This document shows, in pieces, positions 10,777-19,882 of a stretch of DNA of 41,226 nt; positions within the stretch are counted from its first letter, which is position 1; each line of letters begins with the position of its first letter. The notes below the pieces were generated by a model. It did no database searches, had not been told where the DNA came from, and saw nothing but the letters and a program-made list of their open reading frames with translations. The translations under genes were made by a program, and so were the position numbers. Origin of the DNA: Acidobacteriota bacterium (lineage in GTDB: Bacteria; Acidobacteriota; Vicinamibacteria; Fen-336); contig QHVJ01000156.1 in the NCBI GenBank assembly GCA_003222275.1, forward strand, positions 1 to 41,226. The letters run 5' to 3'.

Positions 10777-13700
10777 TTGAGCCGCCGCCGCCGGTCCGCG
10801 CTGGTCCTGGCCGTGGCGCTGGTGGCCCTGATGGCGGCGGCGATTGTTCGTCTGCCCCTGTGGTCCGCGCAGCTCGTATCCGGGAGCCTCTCGTCGTTCT
10901 TCGGGCGCCCGGCGACCGTCGGCTCGGTGCGCTACCGCTTCTTCCCCTTCACGGCCGAGATCCGCGACGTTCGGGTCGCCGGCGCGAGCGCCTCCGCGCC
11001 CCCCTTCCTCGAGGTGCCGCGGATCCTCGCCGCACCGTCCTTGCGGCCGCTGTGGGACCGCCGCCTGCTCCTCCGCGTGCTGGAGATCGAGAGCCCGACG
11101 ATCCGCGTCAATGCTTTCCGCGAAGGCGGCGACGACCTGCCGCAACTCCGGGCCGGGGACGGACCCGGCGGGATGCAGATGCGCATCGGCCGGCTCGTGA
11201 TCCGCGGGGGCGAGGTGTTCGTCGATCACCAGAGGGTCCCTCTCGACCTGGACCTGCCCGGCTTCGAGGGCCAGCTCCGGCAGGCCGCCGGCCGCGCGCT
11301 CTCGGGCCGGGTGGCCTTCGGTCCCGGTGACGTCCGCTTCGGCGACAACCCGCCGCTGCCGCTGACGACGGCGATGGATCTGACCGTGGACGGGCCGCGG
11401 CTCACCATCACCTCCGGCCGGCTGCAGTCCGACGGCACCGACCTCGCGTATCGGGGCGCGCTGCAGATCGCGCCGCTGAGGGGCGAGTTCTTCGTCAACG
11501 GGCCGGTCGATCTCGCCGTGCTGGAGCGCCACGTGATGCGGACCGGCTTCGGGGTGGCCGGCGCGGCGCGCTACGACGGCGTAGTGCTCGTCGAAGGCTC
11601 GCGCATCGGCGTCCGCGGCCGGCTGCAGGGGACGGGAGGCCGCTTCAGCGGCGCGCCGGTTCCACGCTACGGCGGCGAGGTCGTGTGGGACGAGCACGGA
11701 GTGCGCCTGCGCGGCTTCGACGTCGAGGCCTTCGGGGGCGCGGCCGCGCTCGACGTGGACGTGCCGCCATCGGCGGGTGCCGCCCGACTCTCCGGCCAGA
11801 TCCGGGGGATGGATGCCGAGGGGCTCAGCCGGCTCGTGTTCGGCGTCGGCGCCGCCGGGCTGGGCGCGTCGGCGAGCGGCCCTCTGGCGCTCGAGTGGCC
11901 GCGGGGGAGGATCCGGGATCTGACCGGCACCCTCGCCTTCGACCTCGCCGCGCGCGCCGACGGCCGCACGCCGCTGTCGGGACGTGTCGAATGGCGAGCG
12001 GTCAACGGCGTGCAGCTCGTGGAGCGCGCCGAGCTGCGCACGCCTTCGACGGAAGCGCGCCTGGAGGGCCGCATCGAGCGCGACAACCGCGCCGATCTCG
12101 CGCTCGACGCGGAGAGCCGCGACCTGGCCGCCACCGACGACGTGCTGGTGCGGCTGCGCCATGCCCTCGGGACGCGCTCTCCGCAGAAGGCCGGCTTCAC
12201 CGGCGCCGGCGCCTTCCACGGGCGCTGGCTGGGCACGGTCTCGGATCCGGTCTTCCAGGGCCGCTTCAGCGGCCAGGACGTGGGCTACCTGGGCGTGGGA
12301 TGGGGGCGGGCGGAGTGGGCCGGGACCCTCACCTCGTCCGAGGTACGTTCGCACTCGCTCGTGCTCCAGCGCGGCGGCGGCGAGCTCTGGCTCGACGGCG
12401 CGACCGGGACCGGTGACTACGGCGAGGACGACCGCCTCGATCTCACGATGCGGGTGCGCGACTGGCCGGCCGAGGACCTCGCCCGCGCGCTGGCGTGGGA
12501 CGTGGAGGTCCAGGGGCTCGTCTCGGGAGAGGCGAACGTGAAGGGCCGGCGCAGCGCACCCGAAGGCGCCGTCCACGTCACCTCCGCGCAGGGACGCTAT
12601 TACAGCGTGGCGTTCGCCGACCTCGACGTGCATTCGGTCCTCGCCGCTGGGGCGACCGAGGTCCGATCCGGGCGGGCGCGCGTCGGAGGCGGCACCGTGA
12701 GCTTCCATGGCCGCCTCAGCGACGACGGCGTCTACGACGGCGCGGCGGAGGCTTCGGGCCTCGATCTGAGCGAGCTGTTGCCGCCGGCCCCCCCCGACCT
12801 CCGATGGGGGGGCGCGCTCTCGGGCCAGGTCGTGATGCAGGGCACGCGCGCGCGGCCCCGCCTCCAGGCGCGCCTCCTCGCTCCCCGGCTCACGCTGGGG
12901 GGCGAAGCGCTCGGCCCCCTCGATGCGCGGGTGCAGGGGCCCGGCGACGGGACGCTGGCGGTGGAGGCGCAGTGCCGCGCGGAGACGATCGACGTCTCGG
13001 CGAGCGGTCGGGTCGGGCTCCTCGCGCCCTACGAGTCGGATCTCAGCCTGGAGGTCCGCCCGACGAGGCTCGACGCGTTCCTCCACGCGGCGATGAAGTC
13101 CTGGCCGCCCTCGGTCAGCGTCGTGGCCAGCGGGCGGGCACACCTGCAGGGGCCGCTGAAGTCGCCGGAGCAGATGCGGGCCGAGGCGGTCGTGGAGAGC
13201 ATCGCCCTGCAGTTTCCCGACTACCCGGTGGCGAACCGCGAGCCCCTGCGGCTGGCCGTGGAGGGCGGCCGCCTCCAGGTGCAGCAGATGCACCTCGCGG
13301 GCGAGGGTACCGACCTCACCGTGGGGGGCACCGCGGCCGTAGTCGCCGACGGCACGGTGGACCTCCAAGTGAAGGGCACCGCCGACCTCGCCCTGGTGTC
13401 GCTTCTCGCCCGCGACCTGCGCGGGCAGGGCGCGGCGCGGGTAGCGGTGACGGTGGGCGGAACGCGGGGTGTCCCCCGGCTGGACGGGACGCTCGACGTC
13501 GAAGGAGGCGCGGTCCGGCTCCGGGGCTTCCCGCACGGGGTCGACGACGTGAGGGGCACGGTGCGCTTCACGCAGGGCGGGGCGCACTTCTCCGGCGTGA
13601 CCGGGACGGTGGGCGGCGGGCCGGTGGAGCTGGAAGGTCAGGCCGTCTACGAGAACGCCCGCCTCACCGCGTTCGACGTCCACGCGACCGGCCGCTCGCT

Positions 13701-14649
13701 GGCGCTCCGCTATCCCGAGGGCTTGCGAAGCGTGGTGGACGCCGACCTGCGCTTCTTCGGCGATCCCGTGCGTCCCTGGCTCACGGGCACGGTCGACGTC
13801 CGCCAGGCCACGTGGACGCGCCGTTACGACCTTGCCACCGAGCTGATGGCGGAGGGTCGCCCGGCGTCCGAGGAGGGCGCGTCGCTCGGCCGCGGCCTGC
13901 GCTACGACGTCAAGGTCAGCGCGCCGGGCACGCTGAAGGTCGACAACAACCTGGCGACCCTCCAGGCCCGCGCCGACTTGAACCTCCAGGGGACCTACGA
14001 CGAGCCCGTCGTCCTCGGGCACGCCGAGGTGGACCGCGGCCGCGTCTACTTCCAGGGCAACACCTACGTCATCCGCCGCGGCACCATCGACTTCACCAAC
14101 CTCCGCAAGGCGGACCCGCTCTTCGACATCGAAGCCGAGACGCGCATCCAGAGCTACCGCATCACGCTCCGGATGAACGGCACCCTGGAGCGCGTTTACC
14201 CCACGCTCACCTCCGACCCGCCGCTGGCCGAGTACCAGATCCTGGCCGTGCTCGCGGGCGCGCCCCCGGAGGAGCAGGAGGTCGTGGACCCCACACAGCG
14301 GGAGCTGGCGCAGCGGAAGCTGGGAGTGGCGGGGGCGGCGACGCTCTTCACGGGCCGCATCTCGGAAGAGCTGGGGCTCGAGAGGGGCGCTTCCCGGCTG
14401 GGCCTCAACCGCTTCTCGATCGATCCGGCGGTGACGCGGGGCGAGGGGATAAAGCCCGCGGCCCGGGTCACGGTCGGCAAGCGCATCACGCCCGACGTGA
14501 ACGTCGTCTACTCCGTGGACCTGAGCGCGGCGGAGGATCGGATCGTGACCGTGGAATACACGCTCTCCGACCGCTTCTCGCTCGTGCTGAGCCGGGCCGA
14601 CATCAACGGCTACGGCTTCGACGTGAGGGTCCGCCAGACCCGGCGATGA
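10777..14649 (+). CDS. tamB: TamB-family (DUF490/AsmA-like) translocation and assembly protein
   Basis: A 1290-residue protein with an uncleaved N-terminal membrane anchor (about residues 8-28), then a very long beta-rich periplasmic body of repeated short strands, as in AsmA/TamB bridge proteins. The C-terminal TamB (DUF490) domain is clear at about 1000-1290, including 'GTIDFTNLRKADPLFDIEAE' and 'SDPPLAEYQILAVLAG'. Known members span the periplasm, carry lipids or help insert outer-membrane proteins, and work with an Omp85 partner. Here that partner is the next gene, overlapping by ATGA. The TTG start is preceded only by a weak GAGAAAG. The family assignment is firm; lipid transport versus autotransporter assembly remains open. 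Confidence 0.92.
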   Translation: MSRRRRSALVLAVALVALMAAAIVRLPLWSAQLVSGSLSSFFGRPATVGSVRYRFFPFTAEIRDVRVAGASASAPPFLEVPRILAAPSLRPLWDRRLLLRVLEIESPTIRVNAFREGGDDLPQLRAGDGPGGMQMRIGRLVIRGGEVFVDHQRVPLDLDLPGFEGQLRQAAGRALSGRVAFGPGDVRFGDNPPLPLTTAMDLTVDGPRLTITSGRLQSDGTDLAYRGALQIAPLRGEFFVNGPVDLAVLERHVMRTGFGVAGAARYDGVVLVEGSRIGVRGRLQGTGGRFSGAPVPRYGGEVVWDEHGVRLRGFDVEAFGGAAALDVDVPPSAGAARLSGQIRGMDAEGLSRLVFGVGAAGLGASASGPLALEWPRGRIRDLTGTLAFDLAARADGRTPLSGRVEWRAVNGVQLVERAELRTPSTEARLEGRIERDNRADLALDAESRDLAATDDVLVRLRHALGTRSPQKAGFTGAGAFHGRWLGTVSDPVFQGRFSGQDVGYLGVGWGRAEWAGTLTSSEVRSHSLVLQRGGGELWLDGATGTGDYGEDDRLDLTMRVRDWPAEDLARALAWDVEVQGLVSGEANVKGRRSAPEGAVHVTSAQGRYYSVAFADLDVHSVLAAGATEVRSGRARVGGGTVSFHGRLSDDGVYDGAAEASGLDLSELLPPAPPDLRWGGALSGQVVMQGTRARPRLQARLLAPRLTLGGEALGPLDARVQGPGDGTLAVEAQCRAETIDVSASGRVGLLAPYESDLSLEVRPTRLDAFLHAAMKSWPPSVSVVASGRAHLQGPLKSPEQMRAEAVVESIALQFPDYPVANREPLRLAVEGGRLQVQQMHLAGEGTDLTVGGTAAVVADGTVDLQVKGTADLALVSLLARDLRGQGAARVAVTVGGTRGVPRLDGTLDVEGGAVRLRGFPHGVDDVRGTVRFTQGGAHFSGVTGTVGGGPVELEGQAVYENARLTAFDVHATGRSLALRYPEGLRSVVDADLRFFGDPVRPWLTGTVDVRQATWTRRYDLATELMAEGRPASEEGASLGRGLRYDVKVSAPGTLKVDNNLATLQARADLNLQGTYDEPVVLGHAEVDRGRVYFQGNTYVIRRGTIDFTNLRKADPLFDIEAETRIQSYRITLRMNGTLERVYPTLTSDPPLAEYQILAVLAGAPPEEQEVVDPTQRELAQRKLGVAGAATLFTGRISEELGLERGASRLGLNRFSIDPAVTRGEGIKPAARVTVGKRITPDVNVVYSVDLSAAEDRIVTVEYTLSDRFSLVLSRADINGYGFDVRVRQTRR

Positions 14650-17279
14650 GCGCGCTCGCCACCGCCCTGCTGCTCTCCACCCTCCCCGCTCCCCGCCGCG
14701 CCGTCGCCGGCGACGTGGTGGCCTCGGTGCGCATCGCCGCCCCCGCCGCGGACGTCGAGCGGCTCTCGCGCTACGTCGAGGTGAAGGTGGGGGAGCCCCT
14801 CCGCGCCGACGTGGTCCGACACGTGGTGGAGCTGTTCTACGCCACCGGCGAATACGAGGACGTGATCGTGGAGGCCGAGCCCGACCCCGCCGGCCTCGAC
14901 GTCGTCTTCCGGCCCATCCCCGCTCCCCGCCTTCTCTCGGTCCTCGTCGAGGGGACGCGCGTGATCTCCCCCGGCGATCTGGCCAGCATCGCGCGCCTGC
15001 GGCCGCGGGAGACGCTGTGGCGCGTCCGGCTGGAGCGCGCGGCGCAAGACGTCGCCCTCACCCTGGCCTCCCGCGGCTACCTCGAGGCGCAGGTCACGGG
15101 CTCGGTCCGCCGCTCTCCCGGCGGCGCCGATGCGATCTTCACGGTGGGCGCGGGGCCGCGGGCCCGGGTGCGAACGGCTCACGTCGAAGGCGGGGGTGCC
15201 CTGGATGGCGCCCTGCGGTCCCGGATCCGGCCGGCGCCGGGCGACATCTTCCGCCGCGAGCGCGCCAAGGCGGCCGCGGAGGCGATGCGGCGGCAGCTCG
15301 TCCATTCCGGCCATTGGCGGGCGCAAGTGGAGCTGGAAGAGTCCTACGATCCGGCGTCGGCGCGCGTGGCGCTGCTGTTCCGCGCGCAGCCCGGCCCCCT
15401 CACCGGGGTCGAGTTCCAGGGCGCCCGCATCGGCCACGGCCTTCGCGCCACCGTCGAGGGGCTGCTGCGTGACGGGGGCCTCAAGGCCGACTCCCTCGAG
15501 GAGGCGATCGACGTCCTCGAGAAGGCGTTCCACCGCCAGGGTTACCGCGACGCAACCGTCTCGCGGCGCCAGGAAACCCGCGGACCCCGCGAGGTGGTGG
15601 TCTACGAGGTCCGGCCGGGGGCATTGGCCCAGGTCGCTTCGGTCCGCATCGATGCCGACGTGAGCGACGTCGAGTGGCCGCGCCTGGCCACCGCCCCCGG
15701 CCGGCCGCTGCGCGACGCGGACACGGCGGAAGACGCGCGCCGGCTTGCCCGCGCCCTGGAGGACGCGGGTCATGCCTCGTCGCGCGTGGAGGCGGCGGCG
15801 GCGGAGGGCGGCGGCGCGGTGCCCGTCGTGTTCCACGCGCAGGCCGGGCCGCGAACCCTCGTCGCCTCCGTCCGGGTGGACACGTCCGTGCCCCTTCCCA
15901 CCGACAATCCCGCCCGAGAGCTGTCCGTCCGCGTGGGGATCCCGTACCGCATTCGCGACCTCGCGCGCGACCGCAACGCGCTGCTCATCGCCTACCGTGA
16001 CGCGGGCTACGCCCAGGTCGAGGTCAAGCCGGAGGCGGCCCTGTCCGAAGACCGCCAGCAAGCGGATGTCGTCCTGCACGTGATCGCAGGCCCGCGGCTC
16101 AGCGTCGACCACGTCGTCGTCGCCGGCCTGGAGCGGACGGAGGAGCAGGTCGTCCGGCGGGAGATGACGGTGAAGGAGGGAGGCCCGCTCGGCCAGCAGC
16201 AGGTCATCGAGTCGCAGCGGAGGCTGGGGGCGCTCGGCCTTTTCCAGCGGGTGAGCGTCGCCGAGGTCGATCCCGAGAGCGCGGGCCAGCGCACGCTGCT
16301 CGTCTCCGCCGAGGAGGCGCCCCTCACCACCGTCGCCTACGGCATCGGTTACTCCGAAAACGACCTGCTGCGCGGGAGCCTGGAGGTCACCCGGCGAAAC
16401 CTGTTCGGGATGGACCGGACGCTCTCCGCCTTCGCGCGCCTCAGCTTCCGAGGCAGCCGCTTTCTCACCACCTTCCGGGAGCCCTACTTCCTGGGACGCC
16501 GGCAGGAGATGTTCGCCAGCGGCTTCCGGGAAGAGGGCGAGCGGCCGTTCTTCGACTTCGTCCGCTACGGCGGCCTCCTCCAGACGGCCCGCGCGCTGTC
16601 CCCGCGCTGGAGCCTGATCGTGCGCGGCGGCTACCAGCGCGTGCACGTCTTCAACGTGATCAACCCGGGGGAGGTCTCCCGGGAGTTCGGCAACTATGCG
16701 GTGGCCGGCCCGTCCTCGTCGGTCGTGAACGACACCCGCGACGACCCGCTGGAGCCGCATCGCGGCCATTTCCTGAGTGCGGACGTCGAGTACTCCGACA
16801 AGCGGCTCGGCGGCGACACGTTCGTGAAGGGGTTCGTCCAGGCTTCCGCGTTCGAGCGCCTCACCTCGCGGCTGGTGCTGGCCGTCAACGCCCGGTTCGG
16901 CCTGGCCCGCACGATCGGGCTGGAGGAGTCGATCTTCCTGCCCCGGGCCGAGCGCTTCTACGCGGGCGGCGATTACTCGCTGCGCGGCTTCAGCCTCGAC
17001 AGCGTCCTCCCCTCCGGCGGCAACGCGGTCGTCCTCGGCAGCGCGGAGCTTCGGGTGGACGCCGGGCGCTACCTCGCGGCCGCGGTCTTCAGCGACGTCG
17101 GCAACGTCTATCCCCTCGTCTCCGACCTCGACCTGCGCGACCTGCGCTACACGGCCGGGGTGGGGCTGCGCTACAAGAGCGCGCTGGGCCCGCTGCGCGT
17201 GGACTGGGGCTACAAGCTCGACCGGCGGCCCGGGGAATCGGCCTATCACGTACACCTGACGATCGGTCATGCGTTTTAG
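14646..17279 (+). CDS. Omp85-family outer-membrane protein (BamA/TamA-like) with about seven POTRA domains
   Basis: From the ATG that overlaps the tamB stop, the protein has 877 residues. A signal peptide (about 1-22) is followed by a repeated beta-alpha-alpha-beta pattern that I divide into POTRA domains at roughly 24-90, 94-168, 174-247, 251-325, 328-400, 403-481 and 484-558. The 16-stranded barrel follows from about 563 to the C-terminal aromatic HAF. The barrel contains the lid-loop motif RGF (in RFYAGGDYSLRGF) and the typical last strands 'GLRYKSALGPLRVDWGY'. BamA usually has five POTRA domains and TamA three. Coupling to tamB suggests a TamA-like job, while the size and following surA-like gene also fit a BamA role. 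The start hides inside a longer upstream-open frame. Confidence 0.92.
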   Translation: MSALATALLLSTLPAPRRAVAGDVVASVRIAAPAADVERLSRYVEVKVGEPLRADVVRHVVELFYATGEYEDVIVEAEPDPAGLDVVFRPIPAPRLLSVLVEGTRVISPGDLASIARLRPRETLWRVRLERAAQDVALTLASRGYLEAQVTGSVRRSPGGADAIFTVGAGPRARVRTAHVEGGGALDGALRSRIRPAPGDIFRRERAKAAAEAMRRQLVHSGHWRAQVELEESYDPASARVALLFRAQPGPLTGVEFQGARIGHGLRATVEGLLRDGGLKADSLEEAIDVLEKAFHRQGYRDATVSRRQETRGPREVVVYEVRPGALAQVASVRIDADVSDVEWPRLATAPGRPLRDADTAEDARRLARALEDAGHASSRVEAAAAEGGGAVPVVFHAQAGPRTLVASVRVDTSVPLPTDNPARELSVRVGIPYRIRDLARDRNALLIAYRDAGYAQVEVKPEAALSEDRQQADVVLHVIAGPRLSVDHVVVAGLERTEEQVVRREMTVKEGGPLGQQQVIESQRRLGALGLFQRVSVAEVDPESAGQRTLLVSAEEAPLTTVAYGIGYSENDLLRGSLEVTRRNLFGMDRTLSAFARLSFRGSRFLTTFREPYFLGRRQEMFASGFREEGERPFFDFVRYGGLLQTARALSPRWSLIVRGGYQRVHVFNVINPGEVSREFGNYAVAGPSSSVVNDTRDDPLEPHRGHFLSADVEYSDKRLGGDTFVKGFVQASAFERLTSRLVLAVNARFGLARTIGLEESIFLPRAERFYAGGDYSLRGFSLDSVLPSGGNAVVLGSAELRVDAGRYLAAAVFSDVGNVYPLVSDLDLRDLRYTAGVGLRYKSALGPLRVDWGYKLDRRPGESAYHVHLTIGHAF

Positions 17280-17835
17280 GCCCGTCCTCGGCGTCATCCT
17301 CTCTTCGCTGCTGCTGGGGTCGGCCGCGAGAGGTGAAGTCGTCGAGAGGATCCTGGCCGTCGTGGACGGCCGGCCGCTGATGCTGTCCGAGGTGCGGCTG
17401 GTGCAGCAGCTCCGCGGGCTCGAGCGCGTCCCCGCGCTCGAAGCCCTCGTCGACGAGCAGCTGATGCTGCGCGAGGCCTCGCGCCTCGCCCAGTCGGTCG
17501 TGAGCGAGGAGGACGAGCAGCGCGCCTACGAGAGCCTCCTCCAGCGCAATCGCAACGCGTCGGCCCTTCCCGAGGCGGACCTGCGGCGCGTGGTCCGCCG
17601 GCAGGCGGCCATCCTCAAGTACGTGGAGTACCGCTTCCGGCCCCAGGTCCAGGTCGCGGACGCCGCCGTGCGGGACGCCTACGAGAAGGAATACGGGCCG
17701 CGGGCCGATCCGCCGTCCTTCGAAGCGGCGGCCTCCGAGATCCGCCGCCAGCTCGCCGATCGCGAGCTGGGCGAGAAGATCGAGGCCTGGATCAAGGAGC
17801 TGCGCGCGGGCGCCGAGATACGTTACAACCCGTAG
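17269..17835 (+). CDS. SurA N-terminal domain-like periplasmic chaperone lacking a PPIase domain
   Basis: A signal peptide (about residues 1-22, ending near SAARG) is followed by 'VVERILAVVDGRPLMLSEV', the characteristic start of SurA-type chaperones. The next 150 residues are mostly helical and charged, matching the SurA N-domain plus a C-terminal helix. No parvulin domain is present: 188 residues against about 430 in SurA. Such stand-alone N-domains are thought to hold unfolded outer-membrane proteins. The gene overlaps the Omp85 gene by 11 nt and converges with the glycosyltransferase on the other strand, overlapping it by 13 nt. Handing substrates to the neighbouring Omp85 protein is a reasonable inference. 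Confidence 0.85.
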   Translation: MRFRPVLGVILSSLLLGSAARGEVVERILAVVDGRPLMLSEVRLVQQLRGLERVPALEALVDEQLMLREASRLAQSVVSEEDEQRAYESLLQRNRNASALPEADLRRVVRRQAAILKYVEYRFRPQVQVADAAVRDAYEKEYGPRADPPSFEAAASEIRRQLADRELGEKIEAWIKELRAGAEIRYNP

Positions 17836-18536
17836 CGTCCCCTCCAATCGTTGGTCCGTATCCGCAGCAGGTCGGGAAACGCCAGGAAGCCGCGCACGAG
17901 GCTGACGCGGCTGGCGGCGTCGTTGCGCCAGACGACCGGCACCTCGGCGATGCGGTAGCCCTTCCTCCGCGCGAGGAAGAGCACCTCCACGTCGAAGGAG
18001 AACCCGTCGAGCCGCGCGGAGGAGAACACGTCGCGGGCCGCCGACGCCGAGAACAGCTTGAACCCGCACTGCGTGTCCGTGACGCCCGGCACCGCCAGCG
18101 CGCGCACGAACAGGTTGAAGAGCCGGCCCATGTTCTCGCGGTACCACGGCTGGTGCACCTCGATCCGCGCCCCGGGCAGCGCGCGCGACCCGATGACGAC
18201 GTCGTGACCCTCGTCCATCCGCGCGCAGAGCCGGTCCAGCTCCTCGATGGGCGTCGACAGGTCGGCGTCGGTCATCAGCCTCCGCGCCCCGCTCGCGGCC
18301 AGCATGCCGCGCCGCACCGCGTAGCCCTTGCCGCGGGTGGCCTCGTTGCGAAGCACGGTGGCGCCGGCGGCCTGCGCGCGCTCGGCGGTCCGGTCGCGCG
18401 AGCCGTCGTCCACCACCACCAGCTCGTAGCCCTCGCGGCGGCGGCCGAGATGGGACACGATGCGCTCCAGCGTGCGCGGGAGACGATCCTCCTCGTTCAG
18501 GGCGGGCACGACGACCGACAGCGCCGGCTCGGTCAT
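17823..18536 (-). CDS. Family 2 glycosyltransferase, dolichyl/polyprenyl-phosphate sugar synthase type
   Basis: This 237-residue GT-A enzyme shows 'LSVVVPALNEEDRLPRTL', LVVVDDGSRDRT and the DADLSTP nucleotide/metal motif of DPM1/ALG5-like transferases. These enzymes load a hexose onto a polyprenyl phosphate at the cytoplasmic membrane. No transmembrane segments are evident, as in single-domain DPM1-type members. Such an enzyme would supply the lipid-linked sugar used by the GT-C-type membrane transferase encoded at 27193. It is the last gene of the 15-gene minus-strand run and overlaps the upstream gene by ATGA. It also overlaps the convergent surA-like gene by 13 nt. The sugar is not determinable. 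Confidence 0.9.
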   Translation of the reverse strand: MTEPALSVVVPALNEEDRLPRTLERIVSHLGRRREGYELVVVDDGSRDRTAERAQAAGATVLRNEATRGKGYAVRRGMLAASGARRLMTDADLSTPIEELDRLCARMDEGHDVVIGSRALPGARIEVHQPWYRENMGRLFNLFVRALAVPGVTDTQCGFKLFSASAARDVFSSARLDGFSFDVEVLFLARRKGYRIAEVPVVWRNDAASRVSLVRGFLAFPDLLRIRTNDWRGRYGL

Positions 18537-19882
18537 TCGCGCACGCGGGAGTGAATGCCTGCGAGCTCGCCGAGGAGCTCTTCCAGTCCCAGCGGCACCC
18601 GCGAGAGGCCGAGGTCGCGCGCCCCCCAGAGCACCTCCTCCATGAGGAAGCCCAGCAACCCGCCCTCGGCGGCCCGGTCGGCGAGGATGCCGGCGCGCAG
18701 GGGTTCCCTGCGCGCCGCCACCTCCTCCAGGAACGCCGCCAGCCGGCCCGCCGTCTGGTCGAGGCCGTGATGGTCGCGGACGTGCGCGCGCGCGAGCCGT
18801 CCCATGTCCTCCCGCAGGCCGGCGTCTTCGAGGAGCCGGCCGAGCACGGCCACGAGCTCCTCCTCCTCGCGCGGGCCGGGGTCGATCGGGGCCACGATCC
18901 CCTCGGGAAACTCCTCGGCCGCGGGCGTGCCGGCCGTGACCACGGCCGGCCGCCCCACCCCCAGCCCGCGCACGAGGGCGCCGGAGATCTCGCCGTGGGT
19001 GGGGAATCGCAGCGAGAGCACGACGTCGGCCGCGCAGAGGTGGCGCTCGAAGTCCTCGAGGCTGAGCCGTCCCGTCAGGACGAAACCCTCGCCCAGGCGT
19101 GCCTCCCGCACCCAGGCCGACAGCGGCAGCGAAGGATCGGCTTCCCCGGCCACCACGAGGCGCAGGGAGGGATGAGCCGCGCGTAGCCGGGCGGCCGCCC
19201 GCACCGCGAGGTCGAGCCGCTTGGAAGCCGTCGCGAGGCCGGGCGCGGTGACGACGAGCGCGCCTTGCGGGAGGCCGAGCGCACGTCGCGCGTCTTCCCT
19301 CGACGGCGGCGGATCCAAGGGCAGGAAGAGGTGATGGCGCAGATGGAGGACCGGACGGCCGGGCAGCCGGTGGGCGGCGCGGGAGCGGACGTGCTCGGTC
19401 AGTCCCACCACCGCCAGGCTTCCCTCGAGCACGCGGTCGTTGAGGGGGAACAGCGACGGCAGCAGGTCACCGCCGAGGGCACGGGCGACCTGGCGGCCGA
19501 CGAAAGTGCCGGTCGCGCCGTGGGCCCGCCTCATCTCACGAAGGTAGGCGCCCACCTCGCCTCTCTCCACCGTCTCCCGCAGCACGAGGTGGTGGAGGCT
19601 CCAGTCGTGCAATACCGCGACCCCCGGCCGGGCGCAGGCGGCGCGATAGACCCAGGCGTGAGGCGGCGAGTTGCCGAGGTGGTACAGATCCAGGTCGGCT
19701 TCGGGGGCGGCCGCGGGCGTGACGAACGGGAAGCGCTCGCGAAGCGACGGCGCCCCCGCCTCCGGCGCTTCGGCCACGACGCACAGGTCGAGGTGGCGGG
19801 CCAGCGCGGGGAGCGACTCCGCCACGTAGTCGGCGATCCCGGAAGCCGACGGCGGCAGCGGGGACCAGATGTTTACGCGCAA
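18533..19882 (-). CDS. GT-B fold glycosyltransferase (family 4/1-like)
   Basis: A 449-residue two-domain transferase. The N-terminal half has the 'SPLPPSASGIADYVAESLPAL' opening common to GT4 enzymes acting on surface glycans. The C-terminal half has the nucleotide-sugar domain with 'VVTAPGLATASKRLDLAV' and the 'FVLTGRLSLEDFERHLCAAD' segment. The usual E-x7-E motif is altered: GEISGALVRGLGVGRPAV keeps the first Glu but not the second, which is tolerated in some members. The start is TTG directly abutting the TAG of the upstream gene. About 60 C-terminal residues extend beyond the usual fold. Donor and acceptor are unknown. Confidence 0.88.
   Translation of the reverse strand: MRVNIWSPLPPSASGIADYVAESLPALARHLDLCVVAEAPEAGAPSLRERFPFVTPAAAPEADLDLYHLGNSPPHAWVYRAACARPGVAVLHDWSLHHLVLRETVERGEVGAYLREMRRAHGATGTFVGRQVARALGGDLLPSLFPLNDRVLEGSLAVVGLTEHVRSRAAHRLPGRPVLHLRHHLFLPLDPPPSREDARRALGLPQGALVVTAPGLATASKRLDLAVRAAARLRAAHPSLRLVVAGEADPSLPLSAWVREARLGEGFVLTGRLSLEDFERHLCAADVVLSLRFPTHGEISGALVRGLGVGRPAVVTAGTPAAEEFPEGIVAPIDPGPREEEELVAVLGRLLEDAGLREDMGRLARAHVRDHHGLDQTAGRLAAFLEEVAARREPLRAGILADRAAEGGLLGFLMEEVLWGARDLGLSRVPLGLEELLGELAGIHSRVRE

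Noticed and set aside
10630-14022. Very long open frame on the minus strand opposite tamB (1130 codons), and similar ones at 14610-17297 and 6009-8594
   Set aside because: They lie fully antisense to well-recognised genes, are rich in Arg/His/Gly/Asp-type shadow composition and match no family. High GC leaves few stops in such frames.
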